Positions 46,719 to 54,721 are shown, numbered from the stretch's first letter. The stretch is DNA of 64,000 nucleotides from Legionella birminghamensis (GCF_900452515.1 NZ_UGNW01000001.1:1550001-1614000), one strand, 5' to 3'. Numbers and translations are program-made. Notes: generated by a model from the sequence alone, not told the origin.

Positions 46719-47039
46719 ATGCCTGACGACATGGAAACCGGTCACTCCAGCAGAGGCTTGGCAGCAGGAGCTGTCGCTACTGTTACGGCAATCGCGAGTT
46801 ATGCAGCCCTGAAGAAAGGAAATATTCAAATTGCGTTTTTATGGTATAAAAACGTTGGCGGTTGTGGTCTGAATTTCTACCGCCTACAGGCAGATGGTCA
46901 TCGCCATCGTTTTTTTGCCATTGATTACCATCGATTTAAAAATTCCCATACTGGAGAGGAAATGAATGCCCTCCACTACCATCGCGGCTCATCGGTCAGG
47001 GAGATAAAGCTACATCGTCCCTACGAGGGGGGATGGTAG
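46719..47039 (+). CDS. Small protein with a toxin-like HYH...HRP tail, uncertain
   Basis: A 106-aa frame I do not recognise. It has a short Gly/Ala helix (RGLAAGAVATVTAIASYAAL) followed by a compact His/Arg-rich domain (HRHRFFAIDYHRFKNS, ALHYHRGSSVREIKLHRPYE). The conserved-looking HYHRG...HRP ending resembles the C-terminal domains of some polymorphic toxins, but this is only a visual likeness. No clear SD. Its end overlaps the convergent ATPase gene by 44 bp. It may be a real small gene or a toxin-tip remnant; confidence is limited. Confidence 0.5.
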   Translation: MPDDMETGHSSRGLAAGAVATVTAIASYAALKKGNIQIAFLWYKNVGGCGLNFYRLQADGHRHRFFAIDYHRFKNSHTGEEMNALHYHRGSSVREIKLHRPYEGGW

Positions 47040-49635
47040 GGCTATTATTCTGGTTTTTGTTAAATAACCTGTGCTCGCTGGATGCATACTTCAGCTCCGC
47101 TTGTGGTGTATTTACATAATTCAAAAACCCCTCCAGCGTTCGTTTTGCTGATGGATTTTTTTTACAATACGTTATCAGCTGATTTTTAAGCGCTGTGATT
47201 GTTAATCTAACATTGAGCTTCACAGGCGTTTCTCGAATATCAATCTCTAATCTTAGTGCCTGAATCAAAACTGCAATCTCCTGTTTTAGGGTGACTGCCG
47301 GCACTCTTATTGTTGCATCACAAGTAATTTGTCCATTAAACAGGCGCTGTACAGTCTCTTCATTTTTGCTGACCAATACCAGTTTAAGTGTTTCACCTTC
47401 GTCAAGCGGCATTTTTAGTTTATCGCGCATATAAGTGATGGGATTAAAGTTGCAGGCACTCATGTCTTCAAGATTGTCTACAATCAAAACCCCTTGCTTG
47501 TCCAAGGCTTTGTAAAAGCAATCATCGATGTATTTTTCTTGATCCTTGGGTGATAAATTAACCAGTGCCGCTGCTTTTATATAAACGGTTCTATCAGAAT
47601 ACTTAGGGAATAAGTTTAAAGAGCAGCTCGTGGTTCCTGTTCCTGATTTACCTGTGACATGAACAAGCAGGGGGCTTGAATAAGGAAAAGTGCTTTCTAT
47701 CTCGAGAAGTTGGGACAGGTTTTTCTGCATTCTGTCATTCCAGCAGCAGAAAATACGTGATTGCAATAACTCCTGTTCGGTTTTTTTTCGTCTATTTTTT
47801 TTAAGTGCTTCTTCAAGGCAAATTAAAAATTGTTCATCAGTCAGCGGTGCAATATGGCTGGTCTCTTCAATTTTCAACACTCCCTTATCAAAACTAACGA
47901 GTTGGGTAATGCCGAATCGCTTCATGGTGCTGTCAACAAACGCTTTAATGCCTGCACCGCTTAACCCTTCGGATTTTATTGCAAGCGCTTCTATATCAAG
48001 GGACGGAGCTACTTTATTTTTCTTCTGAAGCCTGCCTAAATACAAGCCTAAAATGGCCAGGCGATCTTCGTATTTTGGCAGGCCAATATTGATATGTACA
48101 TCAAGGCGTCCCGGACGGATTAATGCGTCATCCAATCGATCAAAATAATTGGTTAAACCAATAACCATTAAATTGTCTATTGCTTTAACACCATCCAGAT
48201 AAGTCAGTAGCGTTGTGGTTAAATCGGCTTTTATTTGCCTATTGAGGTCTTCGCCAGGACTATCACGAGAACATACCAGTGCCTCTATCTCATCAATAAT
48301 AACCACATAGGTGGCATTGGGATTCTTATGGGCTTCTTCAAGAATACCCCGCAGGTTCTCAGTTGATTGGCCTACATATTTAGAGATTAGCTCCGGACCA
48401 TTGATGACTTTTACATTCTCTTCGCCAATAAAATCCCTGGCAATCGTGCGGGCAATTAATGTTTTACCAGTGCCTGGAGGGCCATACAATATCCCGCCAC
48501 GGGGTAATCGCAGCTCCGTTTCTTCCAGTTGTGCTGGAGAAAGTGAGCGGGGAATAAATAATTGCTCGACAATGGTTTGCGTTTCTTTTGTATATCCTGC
48601 GACTCCATGCTTGTCCCAGGTCAATGTTATTTTTTCCCTGATTTTTATATATTCAGGGATTGGGGCTGGTTCCTGAACTGGTTGAACTTCTTCTTGAACT
48701 GCAAAGGATAATGGTGGCAAATTAATTGGAGCCGTGGTTGATTCTGTTCTTCCGCCAGGTAGAAACTGAGACTGATGTTTCTCTACCTTGTAGACGGGAA
48801 ACCATGGGGGCGGTGTCATCTTTAAATGTTGAAACAGCAGGGCAATTTTAATTAATTCATTTTTGTTTCCGGCCACTTCTGAATCAAACAATATCTCCTC
48901 ATCAATAGAAAGTTTTTGATAATAGTCATTAATAATCCGCTCACTGATCTCATTTACCGAATACCCTTTTACACAGGCTAAGCTATATGCCTTAAGATGT
49001 GCGTCCAATTTCTCAGTGGAGAGATTAATTCGACGGTTTCGAGAATACTGATATTCTGCCAAAAGGTTTAAGCATTCATAACATTCTTCAAATCGCTCCA
49101 GTTGAAGGAAAATTTCAGCTTTAAGATTTATTGCATGGGTATAAACTCTCGAGACAGCCCCTGAAGGATTTTTGATATTGCAAAGGACAGCATCAATTAC
49201 TGTTAGAGTATCCTCAGCTGAAAATGCCTTTCTATAATCATCAAGATAGCAGCTCATTTTAAATTTATGTTGTATGTGAGTGCTCAATGATAATTTGACT
49301 AATAATTCAGAGAGAGTTGTTTTATATTTCTCTTTGTTCCCCTTCCATTCATAGCATGCCAAAAGGCGAGTGAGTACATGAATGTATCGTAATCCTGCAG
49401 TGTGGGAGGCTGGGTTCAAGGACTGGTAAACTATTGTAAGTTCCTCAATTGCTTCATCAATCTGCTTGTTCTTGTAATAGAGTTCTGCAAGATCGAGCCG
49501 ATTTTCAAGCAATTGTTTCTTGATTCCGCCTACATCCACTGGTCCTGAAAGAAAGGAAAATACTGACTGGGACTTTTTTAACTGGTCTTCAAGATCTTTT
49601 ATGCCTTGTTTTATTTTTTCAATTTTTTCACGCAT
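46996..49635 (-). CDS. NSF-like AAA+ ATPase with N-terminal TPR/SNAP-like helices
   Basis: An 879-aa tandem AAA+ protein. D1 (about 335-600) has Walker A GPPGTGKT (385-392), VKVINGPELISKYVGQSTEN with a YVG pore loop, Walker B IIDEIEAL (D448, E449), the sensor segment VIGLTNYFDRLDDALIRPGR and IGLPKYEDRLAIL. NGPE, YVG and GLTN/IGLP are features of eukaryotic NSF/Sec18, not p97 or FtsH. D2 (about 625-790) is degenerate: GKSGTGTTS lacks the Walker A lysine and VDNLED replaces DE. Residues 1-270 are helical repeats like TPR or alpha-SNAP, not an NSF N-domain. The gene has a GGGAGGTG ribosome site and is last in a three-gene minus-strand cluster. Effector status is inference. Confidence 0.85.
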   Translation of the reverse strand: MREKIEKIKQGIKDLEDQLKKSQSVFSFLSGPVDVGGIKKQLLENRLDLAELYYKNKQIDEAIEELTIVYQSLNPASHTAGLRYIHVLTRLLACYEWKGNKEKYKTTLSELLVKLSLSTHIQHKFKMSCYLDDYRKAFSAEDTLTVIDAVLCNIKNPSGAVSRVYTHAINLKAEIFLQLERFEECYECLNLLAEYQYSRNRRINLSTEKLDAHLKAYSLACVKGYSVNEISERIINDYYQKLSIDEEILFDSEVAGNKNELIKIALLFQHLKMTPPPWFPVYKVEKHQSQFLPGGRTESTTAPINLPPLSFAVQEEVQPVQEPAPIPEYIKIREKITLTWDKHGVAGYTKETQTIVEQLFIPRSLSPAQLEETELRLPRGGILYGPPGTGKTLIARTIARDFIGEENVKVINGPELISKYVGQSTENLRGILEEAHKNPNATYVVIIDEIEALVCSRDSPGEDLNRQIKADLTTTLLTYLDGVKAIDNLMVIGLTNYFDRLDDALIRPGRLDVHINIGLPKYEDRLAILGLYLGRLQKKNKVAPSLDIEALAIKSEGLSGAGIKAFVDSTMKRFGITQLVSFDKGVLKIEETSHIAPLTDEQFLICLEEALKKNRRKKTEQELLQSRIFCCWNDRMQKNLSQLLEIESTFPYSSPLLVHVTGKSGTGTTSCSLNLFPKYSDRTVYIKAAALVNLSPKDQEKYIDDCFYKALDKQGVLIVDNLEDMSACNFNPITYMRDKLKMPLDEGETLKLVLVSKNEETVQRLFNGQITCDATIRVPAVTLKQEIAVLIQALRLEIDIRETPVKLNVRLTITALKNQLITYCKKNPSAKRTLEGFLNYVNTPQAELKYASSEHRLFNKNQNNSPTIPPRRDDVALSP

Positions 49636-49692
49636 AGGAACACACCTCCCTGTGACGGTTTTAGCTGTTGGGTACGTTGCTCTTATCTCAGT

Positions 49693-50688
49693 TTAATGAG
49701 GAGAAATATTTGATGCCGTATTCCTGAATTCCTCCAGCTTACGTGCAGCCCAATCGGGAAACACAAGCGCTGCCGGCTGTTGGGATTTAAACAATCCATG
49801 AGCCTCAATCAGTGAACCGATTCCACGAACAGTAAGAGATAATAGATAAATAGAGAACAAACCCAGAATGAAGAGACGGGCAAGCTCGTTTTGAGTGAAG
49901 TCTTGTTTTGGCGAAACGGATTTTTTATTTTCATGCAAACTATCAAGTGCAATAACACTGATGCAAGTTGTTATCATAAATTGAAAAGCTTCTACAGGGG
50001 ATTGCAAAGTGTTTCTCACTGATTGCTCAAATACTCTGAGACTTCCCTTTAACTGATACACAGGTGAGTTAGGATACGCGTAACAAGCTTCCAGCCAAAG
50101 CAAATCCTCAGGTGTTAGCCAGTCATCCACATTCGCTTCCCAACGGCTACTTAATTCAAGTAGGCCGAACCTGTCGTGCCTATTCTTATTGTATTGCCTT
50201 TTGCTGTGTTCAATATAAATTCTTATCATTTTCTCTTTGATGGGAGAGGCGCTTTCCTTGATACTTTTTAGCAAATCACTGAGTACCCATGGTGTTAAAT
50301 AATCGGATAATGATTTCTCGAAAATTTTTTCAATCACTGCATTTCTTTTTTCAGAATCCGGAAGATATTTTAACATCCCTGCATCTTGCATCAGGTTAAT
50401 AATGGTAAATACACAAATGTCCTTGTTTAATTGCATTGTCAGCTCGAGATGATCATCCAGTTTTTTACACAAGTCAGTTCTCACCGTCTCGTCTTTTGAA
50501 TGTTTTTTAAGAGCGGCCAGAATAAAAGTAAGTGTATATATGGCTAGGACTTCGTCTTCACTGCCATCGTGCTTTGAAGTTCTAATGCTTTCAGGTAAAC
50601 CCCAAAAACTTTCTGGTGGTTGTGTTCTTCCTTTGTTCGCCCTGCTTATAGCGATACTGACAATTTCTTCAACTTGAGTAACATTCAT
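49693..50688 (-). CDS. Helical protein of unknown function in the NSF-like cluster
   Basis: A 331-aa protein I do not recognise, predicted mostly helical. A hydrophobic segment lies near residues 275-300 (LARLFILGLFSIYLLSLTVR), and a shorter one with Cys near 240 (FQFMITTCISVIAL), so it may be membrane-associated through its C-terminal part. No signal peptide. The ATG at 50688 has GGAGGTG seven bases upstream; an in-frame ATG at 50703 lies inside this SD region. It ends 57 bp before the ATPase gene, whose ribosome site is similarly strong, suggesting cotranscription. Confidence 0.75.
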   Translation of the reverse strand: MNVTQVEEIVSIAISRANKGRTQPPESFWGLPESIRTSKHDGSEDEVLAIYTLTFILAALKKHSKDETVRTDLCKKLDDHLELTMQLNKDICVFTIINLMQDAGMLKYLPDSEKRNAVIEKIFEKSLSDYLTPWVLSDLLKSIKESASPIKEKMIRIYIEHSKRQYNKNRHDRFGLLELSSRWEANVDDWLTPEDLLWLEACYAYPNSPVYQLKGSLRVFEQSVRNTLQSPVEAFQFMITTCISVIALDSLHENKKSVSPKQDFTQNELARLFILGLFSIYLLSLTVRGIGSLIEAHGLFKSQQPAALVFPDWAARKLEEFRNTASNISPH

Positions 50689-50766
50689 TCGATACACCTC
50701 CATGATTTGGATTGCTATTTGGACAGTGTATTATATAAAAATACAAATTGATTTGCTATTTTTTAT

Positions 50767-50793
50767 GTAATCCGGGCTGTAAACCCAGATTAC
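50767..50793. repeat. Dispersed palindrome of the GGGCTGTAAA-CCC type
   Basis: GTAATCCGGG and CCCAGATTAC arms (one mismatch) around CTGTAAA. Third member of the family seen at 9206 and 14141. It lies between two genes of the NSF-like cluster. Confidence 0.65.
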
Positions 50794-50800
50794 ATTCCAA

Positions 50801-52288
50801 CTACAATACTTGGGAGAGATGAGCGCTTTCTTCAGGCGAATTCTCTGTAACAGGATGATTATTAATAAACCAGGAACCAGCGGTTGAGGCAGATTCTTCT
50901 GTCTTGGTTTGCAGTTCCTCTCCCGCATCTTTCAGGGCATCTGCAATAAAGTTCTGCATGTCTTTATTTAAAACCGCTTCGCGCAGTAAATGAGATCCAA
51001 ATAAATCATTTGCTGATTCTGGTTCTTTTTGGCGCGGATAATAATTTACCTGAAACGAAGGGTGCTGCAATTTATCCTTATGTTTCTTATTCAGATTTTT
51101 ACGGATATTTAATGTAATATTGGCCATCCCATGATTAAAATCAGCGGTTATGCATTTATTTAACAGGTTGGTGACGGCAATCACTGTATTAGGATAATTC
51201 CTGGCATTTGCGCTGTCTTGAAGTAACTTCACGCTCTCGGCATCAAGCGTATCTGTCTTTAACGCAAAATAAATAATTGAAATGAGTGACTCCTTGGTGC
51301 TCTTTTTCGCTTCGTTTGCAAAATATTTCTCCACGAGTGATATTTGTGATCCTAACTTATATTGGAACAAAGCATAGATAGCCCTGCATCTTACTTCAGG
51401 ATCAAAGGCCGGCGACCGGCAAATATGAGCGACCAGGAGGGAGTAACGCAAATTATCCTCTTCTTCAATTTTCTTGACTGCAAATTCAAGCAGATATAAT
51501 TGTTCGAGGAGCGACTGTGAATGGTCATATTCATTGGCTGAATTGGATAAAAAGTCTTCTGTAAAAAAATCCTCAATTTGAGGCAAAAGTAAATCCATGT
51601 AATGGCAAGACTCATAAATAAACTCGCCTGAATAAGCCTTGTGATAATGTAATCTATTTTCTTCATTTATCCCTAAATTGATTTGCGGTAAGTGTTTGGC
51701 TATAAACTCCGTCGTGAAGCCTGCTGAAGCGATGCTGGACGCTATTTTTTCTTTTATGGTTTTTCCAAGTGCTAGTAGAGTTTCCCGTTTTCTAATCACT
51801 TTCTGGTTTCCGAAGCTGAACTGGGCGGTCATCTTTGCATGGCTGCTGGACAAATGATCAGCTGCTGATCGGTTACACTGTAAAAAAAATAAGGCTTGTA
51901 AGATCATAGCAGCCTGGTACCGCAAATCCAGATCGTTATGTCCAAGGAATTCTTTCAAAGCAGGATAGAAACTGGTTTCTTCAATTGGCGTCCGGAAATT
52001 AATTTGCGCATTCGCTTCAATGCTTAATTGAAGATATAAATGGCATTGCCTGAGATTCTTAATGATAGAGGTAGGGGAGAAGGAAAGGCTTATGAAATGA
52101 AACATTTTTGAGAAAATATTTTCAAATTGAGCTGAAAATAGACTGCCTATTTCCGGATGATGGCTATACTTTTTCTTAATTGCATTGATACCTTCCCATA
52201 ATTCATTATGGATAAGTAGTTGTTTGGAAATAGCGCCTAATAAAATCTCAACAAGCCGTTTTCTGAAAAAGTTATCTGTAATATCCAT
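50801..52288 (-). CDS. Helical-repeat protein, 5' end separated by an IS element
   Basis: A 495-aa frame I do not recognise, nearly all helical with HEAT/ARM-like pairs (LRYQAAMILQALFFLQCN, DPEVRCRAIYALFQYKLG). No membrane segment or catalytic motif is visible. The ATG at 52288 is only an internal methionine. Across the IS4 insertion, the frame continues through RDLIVL into ASRV and back to an ATG at 53777 that has an AAGGA ribosome site. The ancestral protein was about 555 aa. The remaining frame may be silent or expressed from an IS-derived promoter. First gene of the cluster that ends with the NSF-like ATPase. Confidence 0.7.
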   Translation of the reverse strand: MDITDNFFRKRLVEILLGAISKQLLIHNELWEGINAIKKKYSHHPEIGSLFSAQFENIFSKMFHFISLSFSPTSIIKNLRQCHLYLQLSIEANAQINFRTPIEETSFYPALKEFLGHNDLDLRYQAAMILQALFFLQCNRSAADHLSSSHAKMTAQFSFGNQKVIRKRETLLALGKTIKEKIASSIASAGFTTEFIAKHLPQINLGINEENRLHYHKAYSGEFIYESCHYMDLLLPQIEDFFTEDFLSNSANEYDHSQSLLEQLYLLEFAVKKIEEEDNLRYSLLVAHICRSPAFDPEVRCRAIYALFQYKLGSQISLVEKYFANEAKKSTKESLISIIYFALKTDTLDAESVKLLQDSANARNYPNTVIAVTNLLNKCITADFNHGMANITLNIRKNLNKKHKDKLQHPSFQVNYYPRQKEPESANDLFGSHLLREAVLNKDMQNFIADALKDAGEELQTKTEESASTAGSWFINNHPVTENSPEESAHLSQVL

Positions 52289-52314
52289 TAATACGATCAG
52301 GTCGCGAACGCGGG

Positions 52315-53615
52315 CTGATATATCCCCACAAATTTGATAAAAATAATTGCAGTTAAACTCGAGTAATGATCTAATTCCTTCTAATAAAACAGGTTGGGAT
52401 GAATGATGGAAGCTATTGATATTTTACATACTCATTTGATGGAAGAGTGCCCTTTTATCCATGGTAAACGTTTACAGGCGGTTATGGATGTGGCTTGCTC
52501 TCTTCAGAAGAAGCAAAACCTATCTCTAACAGCGATAGGAAAAGGATTATCTGGCGACATTTCATTAAAGCATAAAATTAAAAAAGTGGATCGCCTTGAG
52601 GGGAACAAGCACCTTTATGAAGAAATCGGCGCAATTTATACAGGTCTTTCCAGCTTTCTATTTCAATACCTTGCTTTTCAAGAAGATGTTCCTGTGTTAA
52701 TCGATCTTTGTTATTTAAAAGATGATCATGATATTCAAATGTTAAGTGCAGAAATTGCGCTTAAAGGCAGAAGCATTCCCCTGTATCGAGAAGTGTTTCG
52801 CTCCGGGGGATTATCTGGACGAGCGCACTCTTTTTTACAGGGATTAATGCCCTGTATTCCAAAGAACAAAACCGTCATTTTTATTATGGACGCAGGATTT
52901 GGTGAAGACTGGCTTAAAGCAATAGAGTCATTGGGCTGGTTCTGGTTAACTCGGATTAGACAAGGAAAAATGCTAAAACTTGGCGCTGATGAAGAATGGA
53001 CTACAGTAAAAGACTTCGTCCCCCAAATATCGGAGAAAACGAAAAGTTACAATCAAGCCTTTATCATGAAAGACCATAATCGTGCATGTCGCGTTATCAC
53101 CACACAACGTAGTCCTGGGGAAAAAAGAAATCTGAGTCGAGTTCCAAGGAATGATAAAGCCGGCTCTAATCATTACCGACGTTTGGCACGAGAGCCATGG
53201 ATATTGGCAACGAATTTACCTAAAGAGACTTTTAACGCCACCAAAGTAGTGAACTATTATTCTAAAAGAATGCAAATAGAACAATCATTTCGTGACGTTA
53301 AAAGCCATCAATTTGGTTTGTCAGCTCGCTATGCAAGCACTAAAAGCATTTATCGCTGGGGTGTCAAAATGTTATTGGCTGCTATTGTTCAGCTGATGTT
53401 TTGGATAATAGGCGTGATTGCCCATAGCCAAAATTATCAAAGGGTTTTTCAGGCTAATACCGTCAGGGATAAAAAGGTATTCTCTTACTTCTATTTAGGA
53501 CAATTGATGGTTGAATTTGACAAGATACATGAGCTCGTTATTGACCATGAAAACTTACCAAATCTTATTGAACAGGAGTTGGCTAGAAAATGGTAATTTT
53601 GTGGGGATCAGTCAG
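52315..53615 (+). mobile_element. IS4-family insertion sequence, complete
   Basis: About 1.3 kb. Left end CTGATATATCCCCACAAATT and right end (read inward) CTGACTGATCCCCACAAAAT are imperfect inverted repeats. AACGCGGG flanks both sides (52307-52314 and 53616-53623) as an 8-bp target duplication, 9 bp if one end base is counted as target. One transposase gene fills it. Insertion is in the coding region of the minus-strand helical-repeat gene. Confidence 0.92.
52403..53596 (+). CDS. IS4-family transposase
   Basis: A 397-aa DDE transposase. Catalytic segments are VLIDLCYLKDDHD (first Asp), IFIMDAGFGEDWL (second Asp) and the YREK-type signature YYSKRMQIEQSFRDVKS with the catalytic Glu. The N-terminal region (LQAVMDVACSLQKKQNLSLT) matches the helical start of IS4/IS10-like transposases. 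The frame is intact, so the element may still be active. Confidence 0.95.
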   Translation: MMEAIDILHTHLMEECPFIHGKRLQAVMDVACSLQKKQNLSLTAIGKGLSGDISLKHKIKKVDRLEGNKHLYEEIGAIYTGLSSFLFQYLAFQEDVPVLIDLCYLKDDHDIQMLSAEIALKGRSIPLYREVFRSGGLSGRAHSFLQGLMPCIPKNKTVIFIMDAGFGEDWLKAIESLGWFWLTRIRQGKMLKLGADEEWTTVKDFVPQISEKTKSYNQAFIMKDHNRACRVITTQRSPGEKRNLSRVPRNDKAGSNHYRRLAREPWILATNLPKETFNATKVVNYYSKRMQIEQSFRDVKSHQFGLSARYASTKSIYRWGVKMLLAAIVQLMFWIIGVIAHSQNYQRVFQANTVRDKKVFSYFYLGQLMVEFDKIHELVIDHENLPNLIEQELARKW

Positions 53616-53777
53616 AACGCGGGAAGCATCCATAGATGTAGAGGAGGATGAAGCAAATCTGTCCAACATAACGGATGCAAGATGCGACAGAATTCGGCGT
53701 TCCATTGCAGAAGATGGTTTATGTAAGCGTTCAACTAATTCCTTAACCGTTTTTGGCGGTTCAAAAGCATTTTTCAT
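53616..53777 (-). pseudogene. 5' fragment of the IS-interrupted helical-repeat gene
   Basis: Codes for 54 residues (MKNAFEPPKTVKELVERL, then PSSAMERRILSHLASVMLDR, to MDASRV) before the insertion. With the IS and one target copy removed, the frame joins RDLIVL-MDITDNFFRKR of the frame ending at 50801. A ribosome site AAGGA lies upstream of the ATG. It is the original start of the cluster's first gene. Confidence 0.85.
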
Positions 53778-53867
53778 TATTAATTCCTTTTTTAGTGATT
53801 TTCAGCCAAACGTTATAGATAGTAAAGGAAATATACTTTTTGTGCTATTACCTTCATTGGGGACTCC

Positions 53868-54206
53868 ATAGGTATCTACATAAATGTTTTTCCACTTCGA
53901 ATCCCCGCGATATCCCCCGAATCCCCGCGGTATCCCCCGAATCCCCGCGGTATCCCCCGAATCCCCGCGGTATCCCCGCGGTATCCCCGAATCCCCGCGG
54001 CACCGACCGCGGGGCCCATGCCTGTTGAAGTAGCATGCTCCTCAGACAAGTTTCAATGTTGCCAAAAAATAAGATTTAACAGGTAGTCATGAACAAGTGT
54101 GCTTAACATTAAATTGGCTTCGTGTGGGCCCCGCGGTCGCAGCCGCGGGGATTCGGATGGTCGCAGCCGTGGGAATTCGGACGTGAACATTTGTGTAGAT
54201 ACCTAT
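53868..54206. repeat. Composite GC-rich repeat flanked by a 21-bp inverted repeat
   Basis: Outer ends ATAGGTATCTACATAAATGT (53868) and ACATTTGTGTAGATACCTAT (54187-54206) are inverted with one mismatch. Inside are about four 20-bp units CGAATCCCCGCGGTATCCCC (53898-53977). A 168-bp core follows (53988-54155), starting CGAATCCCCGCGGCACCGAC and ending with the inverse GTCGCAGCCGCGGGGATTCG. An extra GGTCGCAGCCGTGGGAATTC unit comes last. The core spacer has a close copy at 57858. It interrupts a membrane protein gene at its right end. Confidence 0.88.
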
Positions 54207-54405
54207 ACGCTCACCAACCACCATAGTCCCCACCACCACACCCCCGCCAATAGCAGATAAGTGCCAAACTGCAAACACAGTGCCACTAAAAACCAGATTG
54301 GATGCATTTCCTGCACCAGTTTAATGAGCTGCTTTAGTTCAGTAAAGTAGAGAAAACCAGAGCAAGAATAATGAAGAATAATAAAAAAATAATCCATTTT
54401 CGCAT
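54206..54405 (-). pseudogene. N-terminal remnant of a UPF0104/LPG-synthase-like membrane protein
   Basis: Frame 1 from the ATG at 54405 reads MRKWIIFLLFFIILALVFST and hits a stop. From about 54340 another frame continues TELKQLIKLVQEMHPIWFLV and ALCLQFGTYLLLAGVWWW. This looks like the first membrane segments of a YbhN/UPF0104 (lysylphosphatidylglycerol synthase TM-type) protein. It has one frameshift, and is cut off at 54206 where the inverted repeat of the GC-rich element begins. The family call is tentative; its broken state is clear. Confidence 0.6.
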
Positions 54406-54550
54406 AAAAAGTCCGTTTATTCGTTAAAACCGTCTCTCCTTAGTATAGAGAACTGTGTGTAACTCTAATTTTATAGCAAATTTAACCTCGAACTGGATAA
54501 ATTTTAAACCTATTCTATATTATAAATAGCTACTTAAAGGGAGTTAGCAA

Positions 54551-54682
54551 ATGAACAAAAGATACAGAGATGCACAAACTGGTCAATATGTTTCTGAGGC
54601 TTATGCCAAAAAACATCCTAAAACGACTGTAGGGGAATCTGTTAAATCGGGGAAACCGGGTAAACCTTCAAGAAAAAAATAA
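54551..54682 (+). CDS. Small basic protein (43 aa), unknown function
   Basis: ATG at 54551 with AAGGGAG upstream. The sequence starts MNKRYRDAQTGQYVSEAYAK and continues KHPKTTVGESVKSGKPGKPS to a Lys-rich end. It is too short for the usual ORF cut-off. Similar short Lys-rich proteins with RYRDxxTGQYV starts occur in Legionella as I recall. Function unknown. A hairpin follows its stop after 8 bp. Confidence 0.7.
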   Translation: MNKRYRDAQTGQYVSEAYAKKHPKTTVGESVKSGKPGKPSRKK

Positions 54683-54690
54683 GAATTGAA

Positions 54691-54716
54691 AGATGCCTGA
54701 CAGATGTCAGGCATCT
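54691..54716. terminator. Perfect 12-bp hairpin between convergent small genes
   Basis: AGATGCCTGACA / TGTCAGGCATCT with a GA loop. On the minus strand it is followed by a T-rich stretch (TTCAATTCTT), so it probably ends the csbD-like transcript. It may act in both directions. Confidence 0.75.
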
Positions 54717-54721
54717 GCTGT

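Noticed and set aside
53898..53988. CRISPR array
   Set aside because: The units are directly adjacent 20-bp copies without spacers, and no cas gene is present.
53840..54036. Short Pro/Arg/Gly frames at 53.84-54.04 kb
   Set aside because: Translation of the CGAATCCCCGCGGTATCCCC units; no start or ribosome site of quality.
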